The position numbers were made by a program, and so were the translations under genes. From positions 1 to 29,897 of the IMG/VR virus record IMGVR_UViG_3300047494_000277: 29,897 nucleotides of DNA. The stretch is one strand, 5' to 3'. The number at the start of each line of letters is the position of its first letter. Position 1 is the stretch's first letter. The DNA is from a virus. The notes beneath the pieces are model-generated. The model saw only the letters and a program-made list of their open reading frames with translations. It made no database searches and was not told where the DNA came from. Of this stretch, positions 1 through 6,858 are shown in pieces.

Positions 1-1260
1 GTGACAAAATTGCAGGCGGTGTCGTTGTTCGCGGGGTGTGGCGGCTTCTGCGAGGGCATGGAGCTTGCGGGGATAGACATCAAGGTCGCCGTCGAGTGGG
101 ACAAGTACTCCTGCGAAACCTACCGGGCGAACTTCCCTCGGACGCCCCTCTTCGAGGGCGATATCCATGATTTCCTTACGGGCACCGGCGCGAAACACCG
201 CAAGGAATACGGCCTGTCGGCGATCGACATCGTGTTCGGCGGCCCACCCTGCCAGGGCTACTCTCAGATTGGACCGCGCGACCTGACGGACGACCGCAAC
301 GAGCTTTACCTTCAGTATGCCCGCATCGTGAGCACACTGAAGCCGCGTATGTTCCTCATGGAGAACGTGCCGAACCTCCTTCTCATGGAGAAGGGCCACT
401 TCCGTGACGCCATCCTCCTGCACTTCGCGAGCATGGGTTACAGCAACACAACGTTCCTGAAGGTGTCGGCTGCCGATTTCGGTGTGCCGCAGACCCGTGA
501 GCGCGTCTTCTTTTTCGGTACACGTGACGACGTCGATCTGCCTGTCGACCTGCGTTCGTATGCCAACGGAGTTCTCGGCAAACTCAAGGTTAAGACGCCT
601 GTGACGGTCTGGGAGGCCATCGGCGATCTGCCGTCCGGGGTCGTCCATAGCGGGCATACGATGCCGTATCCGGCCGCCGTGTCCTTGTCGGATTTCCAGA
701 AGCTCATGCGGCTGGATGAAGGGCAGGCTCCCTACTCGCAGGCGGCCAAGCGGCGCCGCGCTCTCGGAAAATCGGAGGTGGTGCTGCACAACCACCACAC
801 TAAAGAAATGCAGAGCAAGCGGGCGAACCTGATCTCGTTCCTGAAGCCCGGCATGAAAGCCGACTCCTTGCCGAAGGAAATCTGGGACGGCGCGCGGCCG
901 GAGAAATGGCGCCGCCTGCATCCTGATCTCCCGAGCTACACGATCCTAGCCCAGATGCACCGGGATCTGTCGGAGTGGGTGCATCCCAAGCTCGAGCGAT
1001 GGATAACCGTCCGAGAGGCTGCACGCCTGCAATCCTTCCATGACGGCTTTATCTTCAAGTCGTCCGAGTGGCAGATGCTGAAGCAAATTGGTAACGCGGT
1101 TCCGCCTCTTCTAGCGTTCGCCGCGGGTAAGATGGTCACCGCAATCCTTCAGGCAGCCGACGGAAAAGTCATTGCGGACCTTGCACCGGCACAGAAGTCC
1201 CTTCCGATCAAGCTGCCTCCTGCACGCAGCCGCCGTGTCACCTTGGATGCCGTTCTGTGA
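1..1260 (+). CDS. DNA (cytosine-5) methyltransferase, Dcm family
   Basis: Transfers a methyl group from S-adenosylmethionine to C5 of cytosine in DNA. The conserved blocks appear in order: SAM-binding SLFAGCGG near residues 8-15 (motif I), catalytic GGPPCQGYSQ with Cys84 (IV), ENVPN at 121-125 (VI), QTRERVFFFG at 164-173 (VIII), WITVREAARLQSF at 334-346 (IX) and KQIGNAVPP at 361-369 (X). The target-recognition region lies between VIII and IX, about residues 180-330. At 419 aa it has the usual length and all key residues, so it should be active. The reading frame opens with GTG at base 1; upstream sequence is not visible, so a longer N-terminus cannot be excluded, though motif I sits at the normal distance. 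Its stop overlaps the next gene's GTG start by 4 nt (GTGA), implying one operon with the DUF262 and HEPN genes. Its likely role is self-protection for that cassette; the recognition sequence cannot be read off. Confidence 0.95.
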   Translation: MTKLQAVSLFAGCGGFCEGMELAGIDIKVAVEWDKYSCETYRANFPRTPLFEGDIHDFLTGTGAKHRKEYGLSAIDIVFGGPPCQGYSQIGPRDLTDDRNELYLQYARIVSTLKPRMFLMENVPNLLLMEKGHFRDAILLHFASMGYSNTTFLKVSAADFGVPQTRERVFFFGTRDDVDLPVDLRSYANGVLGKLKVKTPVTVWEAIGDLPSGVVHSGHTMPYPAAVSLSDFQKLMRLDEGQAPYSQAAKRRRALGKSEVVLHNHHTKEMQSKRANLISFLKPGMKADSLPKEIWDGARPEKWRRLHPDLPSYTILAQMHRDLSEWVHPKLERWITVREAARLQSFHDGFIFKSSEWQMLKQIGNAVPPLLAFAAGKMVTAILQAADGKVIADLAPAQKSLPIKLPPARSRRVTLDAVL

Positions 1261-2525
1261 GCGGCACCAGCGACGAGGACGATGCCGTTAGCACGCCAGA
1301 TGAGGATGCCGCAGCGGTCTCGGAAGCCACGCCCGAGGCGACCGAGACGGGAGTAGCTGACCAGACGGCTTCCGTCACTTGGTTTGCCGCAGAGCAGGAG
1401 GAAGACGCCTCAGCGTCCTTCAAGGATTACGAGGTCACCGCCAGCCCGAACGACTTCAACATCACCACTATCGTAAACTTCGTGAAGTCGGGCGCGGTCA
1501 AGATTCCGGGGTTTCAGCGGAACTACGTTTGGGACATCAAGCAGGCATCAAGGCTGATCGAGTCCATCCTCATCGGGCTTCCGATCCCACAGATATTCCT
1601 CTACCAGGAAGCCAAGAACAGTTTCCTCGTGGTCGACGGCCAGCAGCGACTGATGTCGATCTATTATTTCGTGGCTGGCCGTTTTCCAAAAACCTCGAAA
1701 AGGCCGATGCTGCGCCGGATCATGGCCGAGAAGGGCCAGCTGCCGGAAGATATCCTCGGTAGCGACGAGTATTTCACGAAATTCAACCTACAGCTTTCTC
1801 CCAAGACAGGTTCGCCGTCACGCTTCCATAAGGTGAATTACCAGACGCTCGGCGAAAACAAGATGGACTTCGACCTCCGGACCATCCGGAACATCGTCAT
1901 CAAGCAGAGTTCGCCGCAGGAAGATCCGGACACCTCGGTTTTCGAGATTTTCAACAGGCTGAACACCGGCGGCGTCAATCTCCGTCCGCAGGAGATCAGG
2001 TCATCTCTCTACCACTCTGACTTCTTGCAGGCCCTTCACCGGGTGAACCTCAATCCGGTCTGGCGGAAGCTGATTGCCCTCCCGGATCCAGACCTCCACG
2101 ACAAAGACATCGAGATCCTATTGCGCGTGTTCGCGCTGGTCGCCGACGGAGATCAGTATGCTGAACCGATGAGCGGGTTCCTGAGTGCGTTCGCTAAGAA
2201 AGCCCGCAAGCTTCCGGCACCCCGGATTGCTTACATGGAGGCTCTTTTCGATGCCTTCTTCACGATGGCGAAGGACATACCGCGGGAGAGCTTCGCGGTC
2301 GCAGAGTCCGGCCGGTTCAACATCGCTGGTTTCGAAGGTATCTTCAGGGCCGCCTGCACCCCCGCGTTCAACGCGAACAACCTGACCGTGGCGCAGCTGA
2401 CCGATGCAAAGGTTCTCGAAGTGCGTTCTGACCCGGGCTTCGTAGCGGCCACACAGGAAAGCGTAGGGCGCACCGCATACGTGAAGCAACGCGTGGTTCG
2501 GGCGATGGCCGTCCTCGGCGTTTAA
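1257..2525 (+). CDS. DUF262 (ParB/GmrS-like N-terminal) domain protein
   Basis: 422-aa protein with a DUF262 domain. Residues 1-58 are an acidic, low-complexity leader. The domain proper starts near 66: KIPGFQRNYVW at 82-92, then DGQQRL at 127-132, the nucleotide-handling motif shared with ParB/sulfiredoxin-fold proteins, then FNRLNTGGVNLRPQEIR at 232-248, a hallmark of the family. The C-terminal third is helical and shows no DUF1524 HNH motif, so unlike GmrSD or SspE it carries no obvious nuclease of its own. It overlaps the methyltransferase stop by 4 nt and is followed 5 nt later by a HEPN gene, which could supply the nuclease. In known DUF262 systems this domain senses or hydrolyses nucleotides and gates a toxic nuclease; that role here is inference. 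The GTG start is set by the coupling overlap, and a start further inside the acidic leader is possible. Confidence 0.88.
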   Translation: MSGTSDEDDAVSTPDEDAAAVSEATPEATETGVADQTASVTWFAAEQEEDASASFKDYEVTASPNDFNITTIVNFVKSGAVKIPGFQRNYVWDIKQASRLIESILIGLPIPQIFLYQEAKNSFLVVDGQQRLMSIYYFVAGRFPKTSKRPMLRRIMAEKGQLPEDILGSDEYFTKFNLQLSPKTGSPSRFHKVNYQTLGENKMDFDLRTIRNIVIKQSSPQEDPDTSVFEIFNRLNTGGVNLRPQEIRSSLYHSDFLQALHRVNLNPVWRKLIALPDPDLHDKDIEILLRVFALVADGDQYAEPMSGFLSAFAKKARKLPAPRIAYMEALFDAFFTMAKDIPRESFAVAESGRFNIAGFEGIFRAACTPAFNANNLTVAQLTDAKVLEVRSDPGFVAATQESVGRTAYVKQRVVRAMAVLGV

Positions 2526-2530
2526 CGTCG

Positions 2531-3118
2531 ATGAGCGTCGAGGCCATTGAGGCGTTCTATCAGGGACACGCTGAACTCATCGAATACCTGATCAAGAACG
2601 GTGAGATCACCTACGCTTCGGACGCCAACGACAATTTCCGGCGATCCCTGATCCTTGCCGTTGCCAGTCATTTCGAGGCCGAGATATCGACGATCGTCCG
2701 CGCTCTGCCTGGGCATCATTCGAAGAACAACCCGATGCTGGTGGCACTCGTGGATCAGAAAGCGGTCTCGCGACAGTACCATACCTATTTTCAGTGGGAC
2801 GGAACGAACGGAAACAGCTTTTTCGCATTGTTCGGACCGGCCTACAGGGCGGCCTGCGTGAAGAAGGTCAAAGATGATACCAAGTTCGACCAGTCGGTTA
2901 GAGCGTTCCTGAGTCTCGGAAGCACCCGAAACCTGATCGTTCACCAGAACTTCGTTGAGTTCTCCGTAGAGAAGACACCCCAGGACATAATTGAGGAGTT
3001 CCGGCGGGCGCAGGAGTTCGTAGATTACGTGCGGGCTTCCCTCCTGCCGCCGTTGCCGGACGAGGGAGAGCCTGTGGTGGTCCCGTCCGAACCAAGCAGC
3101 CCTATAGCAGGTAATTAG
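2531..3118 (+). CDS. HEPN-domain protein (MAE_28990/RiboL-PSP-like), putative RNase
   Basis: 195-aa mostly helical protein. The diagnostic element is R133-N134 followed by L-I-V and H138, the R-x4-H signature of HEPN ribonucleases, set in a helix (STRNLIVHQNF). Residues 1-60 form the first helical pair. The C-terminal 35 residues are proline- and acid-rich and probably disordered. HEPN proteins of this kind act as metal-independent RNases in toxin-antitoxin and abortive-infection systems. It begins 5 nt after the DUF262 stop with only a weak upstream ribosome binding site, so translation is probably coupled. The pairing of a nuclease-less DUF262 protein with a HEPN protein and a methyltransferase suggests a three-part defence module. 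The family subtype is my recognition from the motif, not from a search. Confidence 0.75.
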   Translation: MSVEAIEAFYQGHAELIEYLIKNGEITYASDANDNFRRSLILAVASHFEAEISTIVRALPGHHSKNNPMLVALVDQKAVSRQYHTYFQWDGTNGNSFFALFGPAYRAACVKKVKDDTKFDQSVRAFLSLGSTRNLIVHQNFVEFSVEKTPQDIIEEFRRAQEFVDYVRASLLPPLPDEGEPVVVPSEPSSPIAGN

Positions 3119-3228
3119 CCATCCTCCCGTTCGGCCAGCGTCCGAGAACGTGATTGATAATTCAGCACGGACGCCGAATTCATGGTTCATGCGCCGGGTC
3201 ATACGGCCGCCGCGTTTGCCCTAAACGC

Positions 3229-3279
3229 AAAAAGACCCCGCCCGCCCCGGGGTAACCGGAGCAGGCGGGGTGTCTTTTA
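3229..3279. terminator. Bidirectional intrinsic terminator between the defence cassette and the phage late operon
   Basis: Arms AAAAGACCCCGCC and GGCGGGGTGTCTTTT pair with a two-base bulge, enclosing a GC-rich centre that itself contains CCGG self-complementarity. Read from the left it ends in TCTTTTAT; read from the right it ends in TCTTTTTG, so both converging transcription units can stop here. It lies about 110 nt after the HEPN stop and immediately after the last - strand small reading frame. Confidence 0.85.
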
Positions 3280-3363
3280 TTCGCGGGGATCGTGAGGTCG
3301 GCAGGCCATCCACAGCAGGCGGAAGACCATGACCGCCGCGAGCACGGTGAGGATGGCGGCCAT
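3277..3363 (-). CDS. Predicted 28-aa single-span membrane peptide at the end of the lysis operon
   Basis: Too short for normal gene calling. From the ATG at 3363 it reads 28 codons to TAA at 3277. The product has a hydrophobic stretch (ILTVLAAVMVF, residues 4-14, then RLLWMAC) and a charged, proline-containing tail. A GAAAG element sits about 10 nt upstream as a weak ribosome binding site; a second ATG at 3367 is out of frame with it. It follows the spanin gene by 55 nt and its stop lies inside the terminator stem, so it would be the last gene of the late transcript. It could be an accessory lysis peptide, or a chance reading frame. Confidence 0.35.
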   Translation of the reverse strand: MAAILTVLAAVMVFRLLWMACRPHDPRE

Positions 3364-3385
3364 TCATTTCACTTTCTAATGGATG

Positions 3386-3412
3386 TCGTATGAACTCCAG
3401 GAGTTCACACGA
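3386..3412. repeat. Near-perfect inverted repeat centred on GAACTCC-A-GGAGTTC
   Basis: A 15-bp perfect dyad (3392-3406) is extended outward on both sides by GT(A/G)T. It lies between the Rz1 stop and the 28-aa reading frame. As RNA the loop would be only about 3 nt with no U-tract, so it is not a good terminator. As DNA it looks like a dimeric protein site or a recombination-related site. No function is assigned. Confidence 0.55.
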
Positions 3413-3418
3413 TCGCCA

Positions 3419-3760
3419 TTAACGGGCTGCCGGAAGCGGCGCCTTGGGGTCCACCGGGGTCCGGATGGCTAGATCGTGGAGCGTGTGATCCATGTCGAAG
3501 CAGTCATCGTAGAGCTTGTAGAGGACGGCGATCAGCTTCACGGCCTGATCGGCGTCCAGGTCACCATTCTCCTTGATGATTGCCGTCGGCGTCGGCGGAG
3601 CTACCGGGCATACAAACTGGTCAGCGCTCTCCTTGGTCATCGCAGGCTGAGCTTCCTGGACGACCGTCAGCTTAGGAATATCGAGCTGGCTAGTGCATCC
3701 GGCTACCAAGCAAAGAGCGAGCAGCAGGGGAAAGACGGCAGTTGACTGACGGGTTGGCAT
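3419..3760 (-). CDS. Outer-membrane spanin lipoprotein (Rz1-like)
   Basis: 113-aa lipoprotein beginning at the ATG at 3760. The signal peptide is Lys/Arg-poor but contains an FPLLLALCLVAGC core with a lipobox (LVAGC), predicting cleavage before Cys22 and lipid attachment at the outer membrane. Several prolines follow (APPTPTA), as is usual for o-spanins. The mature part is longer than lambda Rz1. The gene starts inside the 3' end of the i-spanin gene in another frame (71-nt overlap), the classic Rz/Rz1 arrangement. It joins the inner-membrane spanin across the periplasm to fuse the membranes in the last step of lysis. A longer in-frame opening to 3871 exists but would hide the signal peptide, so the internal start is preferred. 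Confidence 0.82.
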   Translation of the reverse strand: MPTRQSTAVFPLLLALCLVAGCTSQLDIPKLTVVQEAQPAMTKESADQFVCPVAPPTPTAIIKENGDLDADQAVKLIAVLYKLYDDCFDMDHTLHDLAIRTPVDPKAPLPAAR

Positions 3761-4115
3761 TGACGGCCTCCAATTTGGCTTGAAGCTGAGCTGCGCGGTC
3801 CTTGGACTTCGCGGCGTTGGTGTTGGCGGCTGCGATCTCGGCTTGGACCTGATCAGCCTTCTTCCGGTCATTCACGAGGTTCGCTTCGACAGTCGCGAGC
3901 GCTGTATCCCGCTGGATGGTCAGCACGGCGCGGGCCGCATGATCCTCAGCCGCCGTCTCCACGAAGCTGTTGAGTCGGTAAGCCCCGTAGCCGATGCCTG
4001 CGACCAGGACGGCCGCCCCGGCCAGCTTGAGATACAGGCCGATGGGGTTCGCCACGCTGGTCGTGACGCCCAGAACCGGCTCGGCGACCGCCTCCACGTC
4101 TTTGATGATGTCCAT
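3690..4115 (-). CDS. Inner-membrane spanin (Rz-like)
   Basis: 141-aa protein with one transmembrane segment at about residues 27-47 (LKLAGAAVLVAGIGYGAYRL) and a long alanine/glutamine/lysine-rich coiled coil at about 55-118, facing the periplasm. Size, topology and overlap with the downstream lipoprotein gene fit an i-spanin rather than any sequence-specific signature. The ribosome binding site AGGAG overlaps the stop of the holin candidate (CCTAGGAG), with the ATG at 4115. It partners with the Rz1-like lipoprotein encoded in the overlapping frame. Confidence 0.8.
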   Translation of the reverse strand: MDIIKDVEAVAEPVLGVTTSVANPIGLYLKLAGAAVLVAGIGYGAYRLNSFVETAAEDHAARAVLTIQRDTALATVEANLVNDRKKADQVQAEIAAANTNAAKSKDRAAQLQAKLEAVNANPSVNCRLSPAARSLLGSRMH

Positions 4116-4125
4116 TGGTTTTCTC

Positions 4126-4422
4126 CTAGGAGGCTGGCGGGGCCAGGGATGGCAGGGCGCTGGTCGGAACCGACGTCGCGAGTGCCGCCTGCGCGTCGGC
4201 CAGCTGGAGGTCTTTCCGCGCGCCGGATGCAGAGGCTCCCATCCAGTACGTGCAGACCTGGCAAGCCAGAGTGGCGAGCGTGCCGACGAGGATGTTCGCG
4301 ATCTGCGAGTTGGCCGTCGGGATCGCGGTGGTGACCACGAACAGCACGACGGCCGCGAACGCGATCAGAATGATGGCCGACAGGACGATGGGGCCGTAGG
4401 CGTGCGGGGGCCTCGGGGGCAT
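4126..4422 (-). CDS. Putative holin
   Basis: 98-aa protein with two hydrophobic segments, about residues 11-33 (IVLSAIILIAFAAVVLFVV) and 42-60, the second followed by YWMGASASGARKD. A segment ending in YW-(L/M/F)-G-S/A-S with a basic tail is common in small phage holins of the two-span type. It sits between the endolysin and spanin genes, where a holin is expected, and has a strong AGGAGG site five bases before the ATG. Its job would be to permeabilise the inner membrane on schedule so endolysin can reach the peptidoglycan. The role is inferred from topology and position. Confidence 0.7.
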   Translation of the reverse strand: MPPRPPHAYGPIVLSAIILIAFAAVVLFVVTTAIPTANSQIANILVGTLATLACQVCTYWMGASASGARKDLQLADAQAALATSVPTSALPSLAPPAS

Positions 4423-4437
4423 ATCAGCCTCCTGTGT

Positions 4438-4656
4438 TCAGAGTGATTTCGACGCCGGGGGCCTGCTGTGCTCAGGCGGACGGGCGCAGGCGGACAGCGC
4501 GCTTCTCAGCAGCCCTGCCACCATTTTGTCGGTCGCCAGATCGATCTTTGCCGCCGCCGCATCATCGAGAAGCCTGTGGATCTCGTAGGCACCCGCCAGG
4601 ACGGTAACCATCGGAAGAAGAACCAGGACCACCAGGAGAAACTGGCGCGCCCTCAT
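4438..4656 (-). CDS. Small membrane-anchored lysis-region protein, unknown
   Basis: 72-aa product with an N-terminal signal anchor (FLLVVLVLLPMVTVLAGAY, residues 6-24) and an amphipathic helical remainder with a basic/proline-rich end. Its ATG overlaps the endolysin stop as ATGA (4653-4656), so it is translationally coupled and very probably real. It could be a second small holin, an antiholin or another lysis modulator; nothing in the sequence decides this. The holin candidate follows 16 nt downstream. Confidence 0.6.
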   Translation of the reverse strand: MRARQFLLVVLVLLPMVTVLAGAYEIHRLLDDAAAAKIDLATDKMVAGLLRSALSACARPPEHSRPPASKSL

Positions 4657-5432
4657 GACAGAGCCGCCTTGGCTGCGTTGGCGGCGGCCACGCGCTGGGC
4701 ATAGCCGAGCATAGCGGATCCGTTCACGCCCTTGGTGACGGCTGCAAGGTTCCAGGCTTCCAGCGCAGGTAGCAGCTTGCGGAAGGTGAAATACCAGACG
4801 CCTGACATCGCGGCGCCCTCGACCGTCGTGCAGTAGGTTGCCGCGTCTTCCACGGTCATCCCCATGCTGGCGGCAAACGGCGTGTATTCAGCGCGGCCCG
4901 TGAGCTGCACCAAACCTTTACCGGCGAACCGCCAGCCGTCTCCGGAGGCTTCGTCGCCGTTGCCGAGACGGTTGCTGTAGACGCAGTTCGCCAGCTTCTC
5001 GGGGTTTCCGACGTAGGGGGCGGCTGCTGCTTCATTGGCGAAGTGCGAGGGGAAAACGGCTACGAGGCGGGATGCATGCGTGTAGTTCAGGTTTTCCGAA
5101 ATCTCGGAGAACGCCGACCCGGCTTCCTGTGCAAACTGCCCGAGTTCGCCAGCCACCACGTTTACAGACGTCGAGCCGTAGAAGGCGAACGCCTTATCCA
5201 GCGCGGCCGTCCACGCATCGATCTTGGCAGGCGCAATGTGCGGGGCCGCCGCGAGGATGGCCGCCTCGAGGTTCGGGATGCCGGGCGCTGCGGGTGCCGT
5301 AGCGACATCGGCGACCGGAGCTGGGTCGGCATCCACTGCGCCGGGTGCGGCGTCCGGCGCAGGCTTGGGTGCCGGAACCGGAGCGGCGACCGGGTGAATG
5401 ATGTTGTTGAACCAGGTTACGATGTCGTTCAT
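4653..5432 (-). CDS. Endolysin, GH19 chitinase-like muramidase
   Basis: 259-aa peptidoglycan hydrolase. Residues 17-51 are a proline/alanine-rich linker after a short N-terminal helix. The catalytic domain (about 55-259) has FAQEAG with Glu103 in the place of the GH19 proton donor, a following SENLNYT block (112-118), and GWRFAGKGLVQLTGRAEY (166-183), the strongly conserved GH19 signature. No signal peptide is evident, so export would depend on a holin. The ATG at 5432 is chosen over the GTG at 5441 because a GGAG lies 8 nt before it. It is the first of the tightly linked lysis genes and is coupled to the next by an ATGA overlap. The long Pro/Ala linker before the domain is unusual for a phage endolysin and may be a spacer. 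Confidence 0.85.
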   Translation of the reverse strand: MNDIVTWFNNIIHPVAAPVPAPKPAPDAAPGAVDADPAPVADVATAPAAPGIPNLEAAILAAAPHIAPAKIDAWTAALDKAFAFYGSTSVNVVAGELGQFAQEAGSAFSEISENLNYTHASRLVAVFPSHFANEAAAAPYVGNPEKLANCVYSNRLGNGDEASGDGWRFAGKGLVQLTGRAEYTPFAASMGMTVEDAATYCTTVEGAAMSGVWYFTFRKLLPALEAWNLAAVTKGVNGSAMLGYAQRVAAANAAKAALS

Positions 5433-5454
5433 TGCAGGCACTCCAGAATCAGAA

Positions 5455-5481
5455 AGGGCACCGCCGTTTCCGGGGTGCCCT
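5455..5481 (-). terminator. Stem-loop with GAAA tetraloop upstream of the endolysin gene (possible attenuator)
   Basis: On the - strand, AGGGCACC and GGTGCCCT pair; an inner CCG-GAAA-CGG continues the stem after a one-base bulge and closes with a GNRA loop. TTTCTGATT follows. This looks like a weak intrinsic terminator or processing hairpin placed 23 nt before the endolysin ATG, possibly tuning lysis gene expression. Confidence 0.5.
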
Positions 5482-5512
5482 CATGGGTTGGTCTTCAGTG
5501 GCGGCTGGCGGC

Positions 5513-5731
5513 CTACGTATTTCCGGAAATCCGGTGCGCCGGAGCCGGGAGGCTGTCCTTCAGGGCGTCGATGGTGTCGTGACGGCGCATGCTCCCGTGC
5601 ATCGCTGCGACCAGGCTTGCGGTGATCACGGCGATATCGACGGGCGATAACTCGATCAGAAGCCGCACCTTGTTCACGCTGACCTGCATGATCGCGCCCT
5701 CGGCGACGGGGAATACGTTGATGTCCGCCAT
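5513..5731 (-). CDS. Hypothetical 72-aa phage protein
   Basis: I do not recognise this protein. It has a beta-like N-terminal half (MADINVFPVAEG, then QVSVNKVRLLIEL), a helical middle (DIAVITASLVAAMHGSM) and a basic C-terminus. The ribosome binding site is strong: GGAGG five bases before the ATG at 5731. It lies between the acyltransferase and the endolysin and is transcribed with them. There is no signal peptide and no clear membrane span. Confidence 0.65.
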   Translation of the reverse strand: MADINVFPVAEGAIMQVSVNKVRLLIELSPVDIAVITASLVAAMHGSMRRHDTIDALKDSLPAPAHRISGNT

Positions 5732-5783
5732 GTGTGCCTCCGTAATCCGGCCGTCGGTCGAGGCAGGGGAATCCGTGCCGAAC

Positions 5784-6842
5784 TTAGGCGGCGAGCGGTG
5801 CGGTCGACCGGCGGATGCGGAGGCTGGACAGCTTCATCCCCGGGACTTCGATCCACCTGTGCGTGCAATACGAGATGACTGCTGTGACGGTCAGGTAGAC
5901 CGCGATAGATCCGGTGACCGACATCGATCCTTTGGCCGCCATAGCCGCGCTGAGGACGAGCCAATGAACCAGGTAGACGCTGTAGCTCCGAGCGGAGACC
6001 CAACGAACCAGCGGCCCGACGATGCCGAGGCTTCCCATGCGCAGGGCCGCCGCGACGATAAGGGCGCACCCCGCGGCGGCCGTCGTCAGTGTTCCGGGTT
6101 GCCACTGAGTCGAGGTGCTCAGCATTCCGCAGGCGTAAGGCGCCCATGCAATGGCGATCAGCGAGATCCCGGCGACCAGACAGGCGGCGGGCTTCCGGAA
6201 AAGTGCGGATCCCTGCCGCTCGAGCTGCGCGAGAACGACACCAATGCCGATGCCGTCAATGTTCAACAGGGCGACGTAGTAGGACTGGCTCTGCCCGTAG
6301 GTCAGCCACCGCAGAATAAGCGGGACGACAAGGAAGCAGATGATGACCGGCCAGACTGCGCGTCGTCCGAGGAAACGAGCGGAAACCAGCAGGGTTGTAG
6401 CAAACAGGAGGTAAAACGCTTCCTCAACTGTCAGGCTCCAGCTCGTTCCCATAAAGGCGCCGAGGGCGGAATGCGGGATTGGCGATGTCAGGTTCTGCGT
6501 CATGGTCGCGAACCGTGCGATCTCGGAGATATCCGCGTCAGCGAGGTAAGCCGCGACCGAGAGGATGGCGAAATACAACGGCAGCGTCCGGACCCAGCGG
6601 CGGCACATGAAATTCAGCCAGACGCCCGGGGTAGCGGTGTCGACCAAGTTTAGCAGGATGCGGCCGATAAGGTATCCGCTGAGCGCGTAAAAGGCTTCAA
6701 CGGCGATGCCTCCAAGTGGGAAGACCCATGATGGCGTGCCACCTTCGCCGGTTATCAGGACAGAGGCGTGGAAAAAGACGACGGTCAGCACCGCGACGGC
6801 GCGGATCAGGTCGAGTCCTTGAGAGCGGGTAGATACCTGCAT
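5784..6842 (-). CDS. Acyltransferase 3 family membrane protein (OafA/YrhL-like)
   Basis: 352-aa integral membrane protein with about ten hydrophobic segments. Family features are all present: LDLIRAVAVLTVVFFHA at residues 10-26 with the conserved Arg14 and catalytic His25, FYALSGYLIGR at 51-61, RRWVRTLPLYF at 81-91, and TSWSLTVEEAFYLL at 133-146. These enzymes move acetyl or other acyl groups from the cytoplasm onto O-antigen, exopolysaccharide or peptidoglycan sugars. In prophages they typically alter the host surface and block superinfection (lysogenic conversion), the likely role here. GAGGGA lies about 7 nt before the ATG. It starts 16 nt after the A1-like gene and so probably shares its transcript, rather than having the separate promoter expected of a lysogenic gene. 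Confidence 0.9.
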   Translation of the reverse strand: MQVSTRSQGLDLIRAVAVLTVVFFHASVLITGEGGTPSWVFPLGGIAVEAFYALSGYLIGRILLNLVDTATPGVWLNFMCRRWVRTLPLYFAILSVAAYLADADISEIARFATMTQNLTSPIPHSALGAFMGTSWSLTVEEAFYLLFATTLLVSARFLGRRAVWPVIICFLVVPLILRWLTYGQSQSYYVALLNIDGIGIGVVLAQLERQGSALFRKPAACLVAGISLIAIAWAPYACGMLSTSTQWQPGTLTTAAAGCALIVAAALRMGSLGIVGPLVRWVSARSYSVYLVHWLVLSAAMAAKGSMSVTGSIAVYLTVTAVISYCTHRWIEVPGMKLSSLRIRRSTAPLAA

Positions 6843-6858
6843 GATGCCGTCCCTCGGT

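Noticed and set aside
3119-3228. Gene between HEPN stop and terminator
   Set aside because: No frame with start, site and sensible composition; a long - strand frame crossing it is antisense to the HEPN gene.
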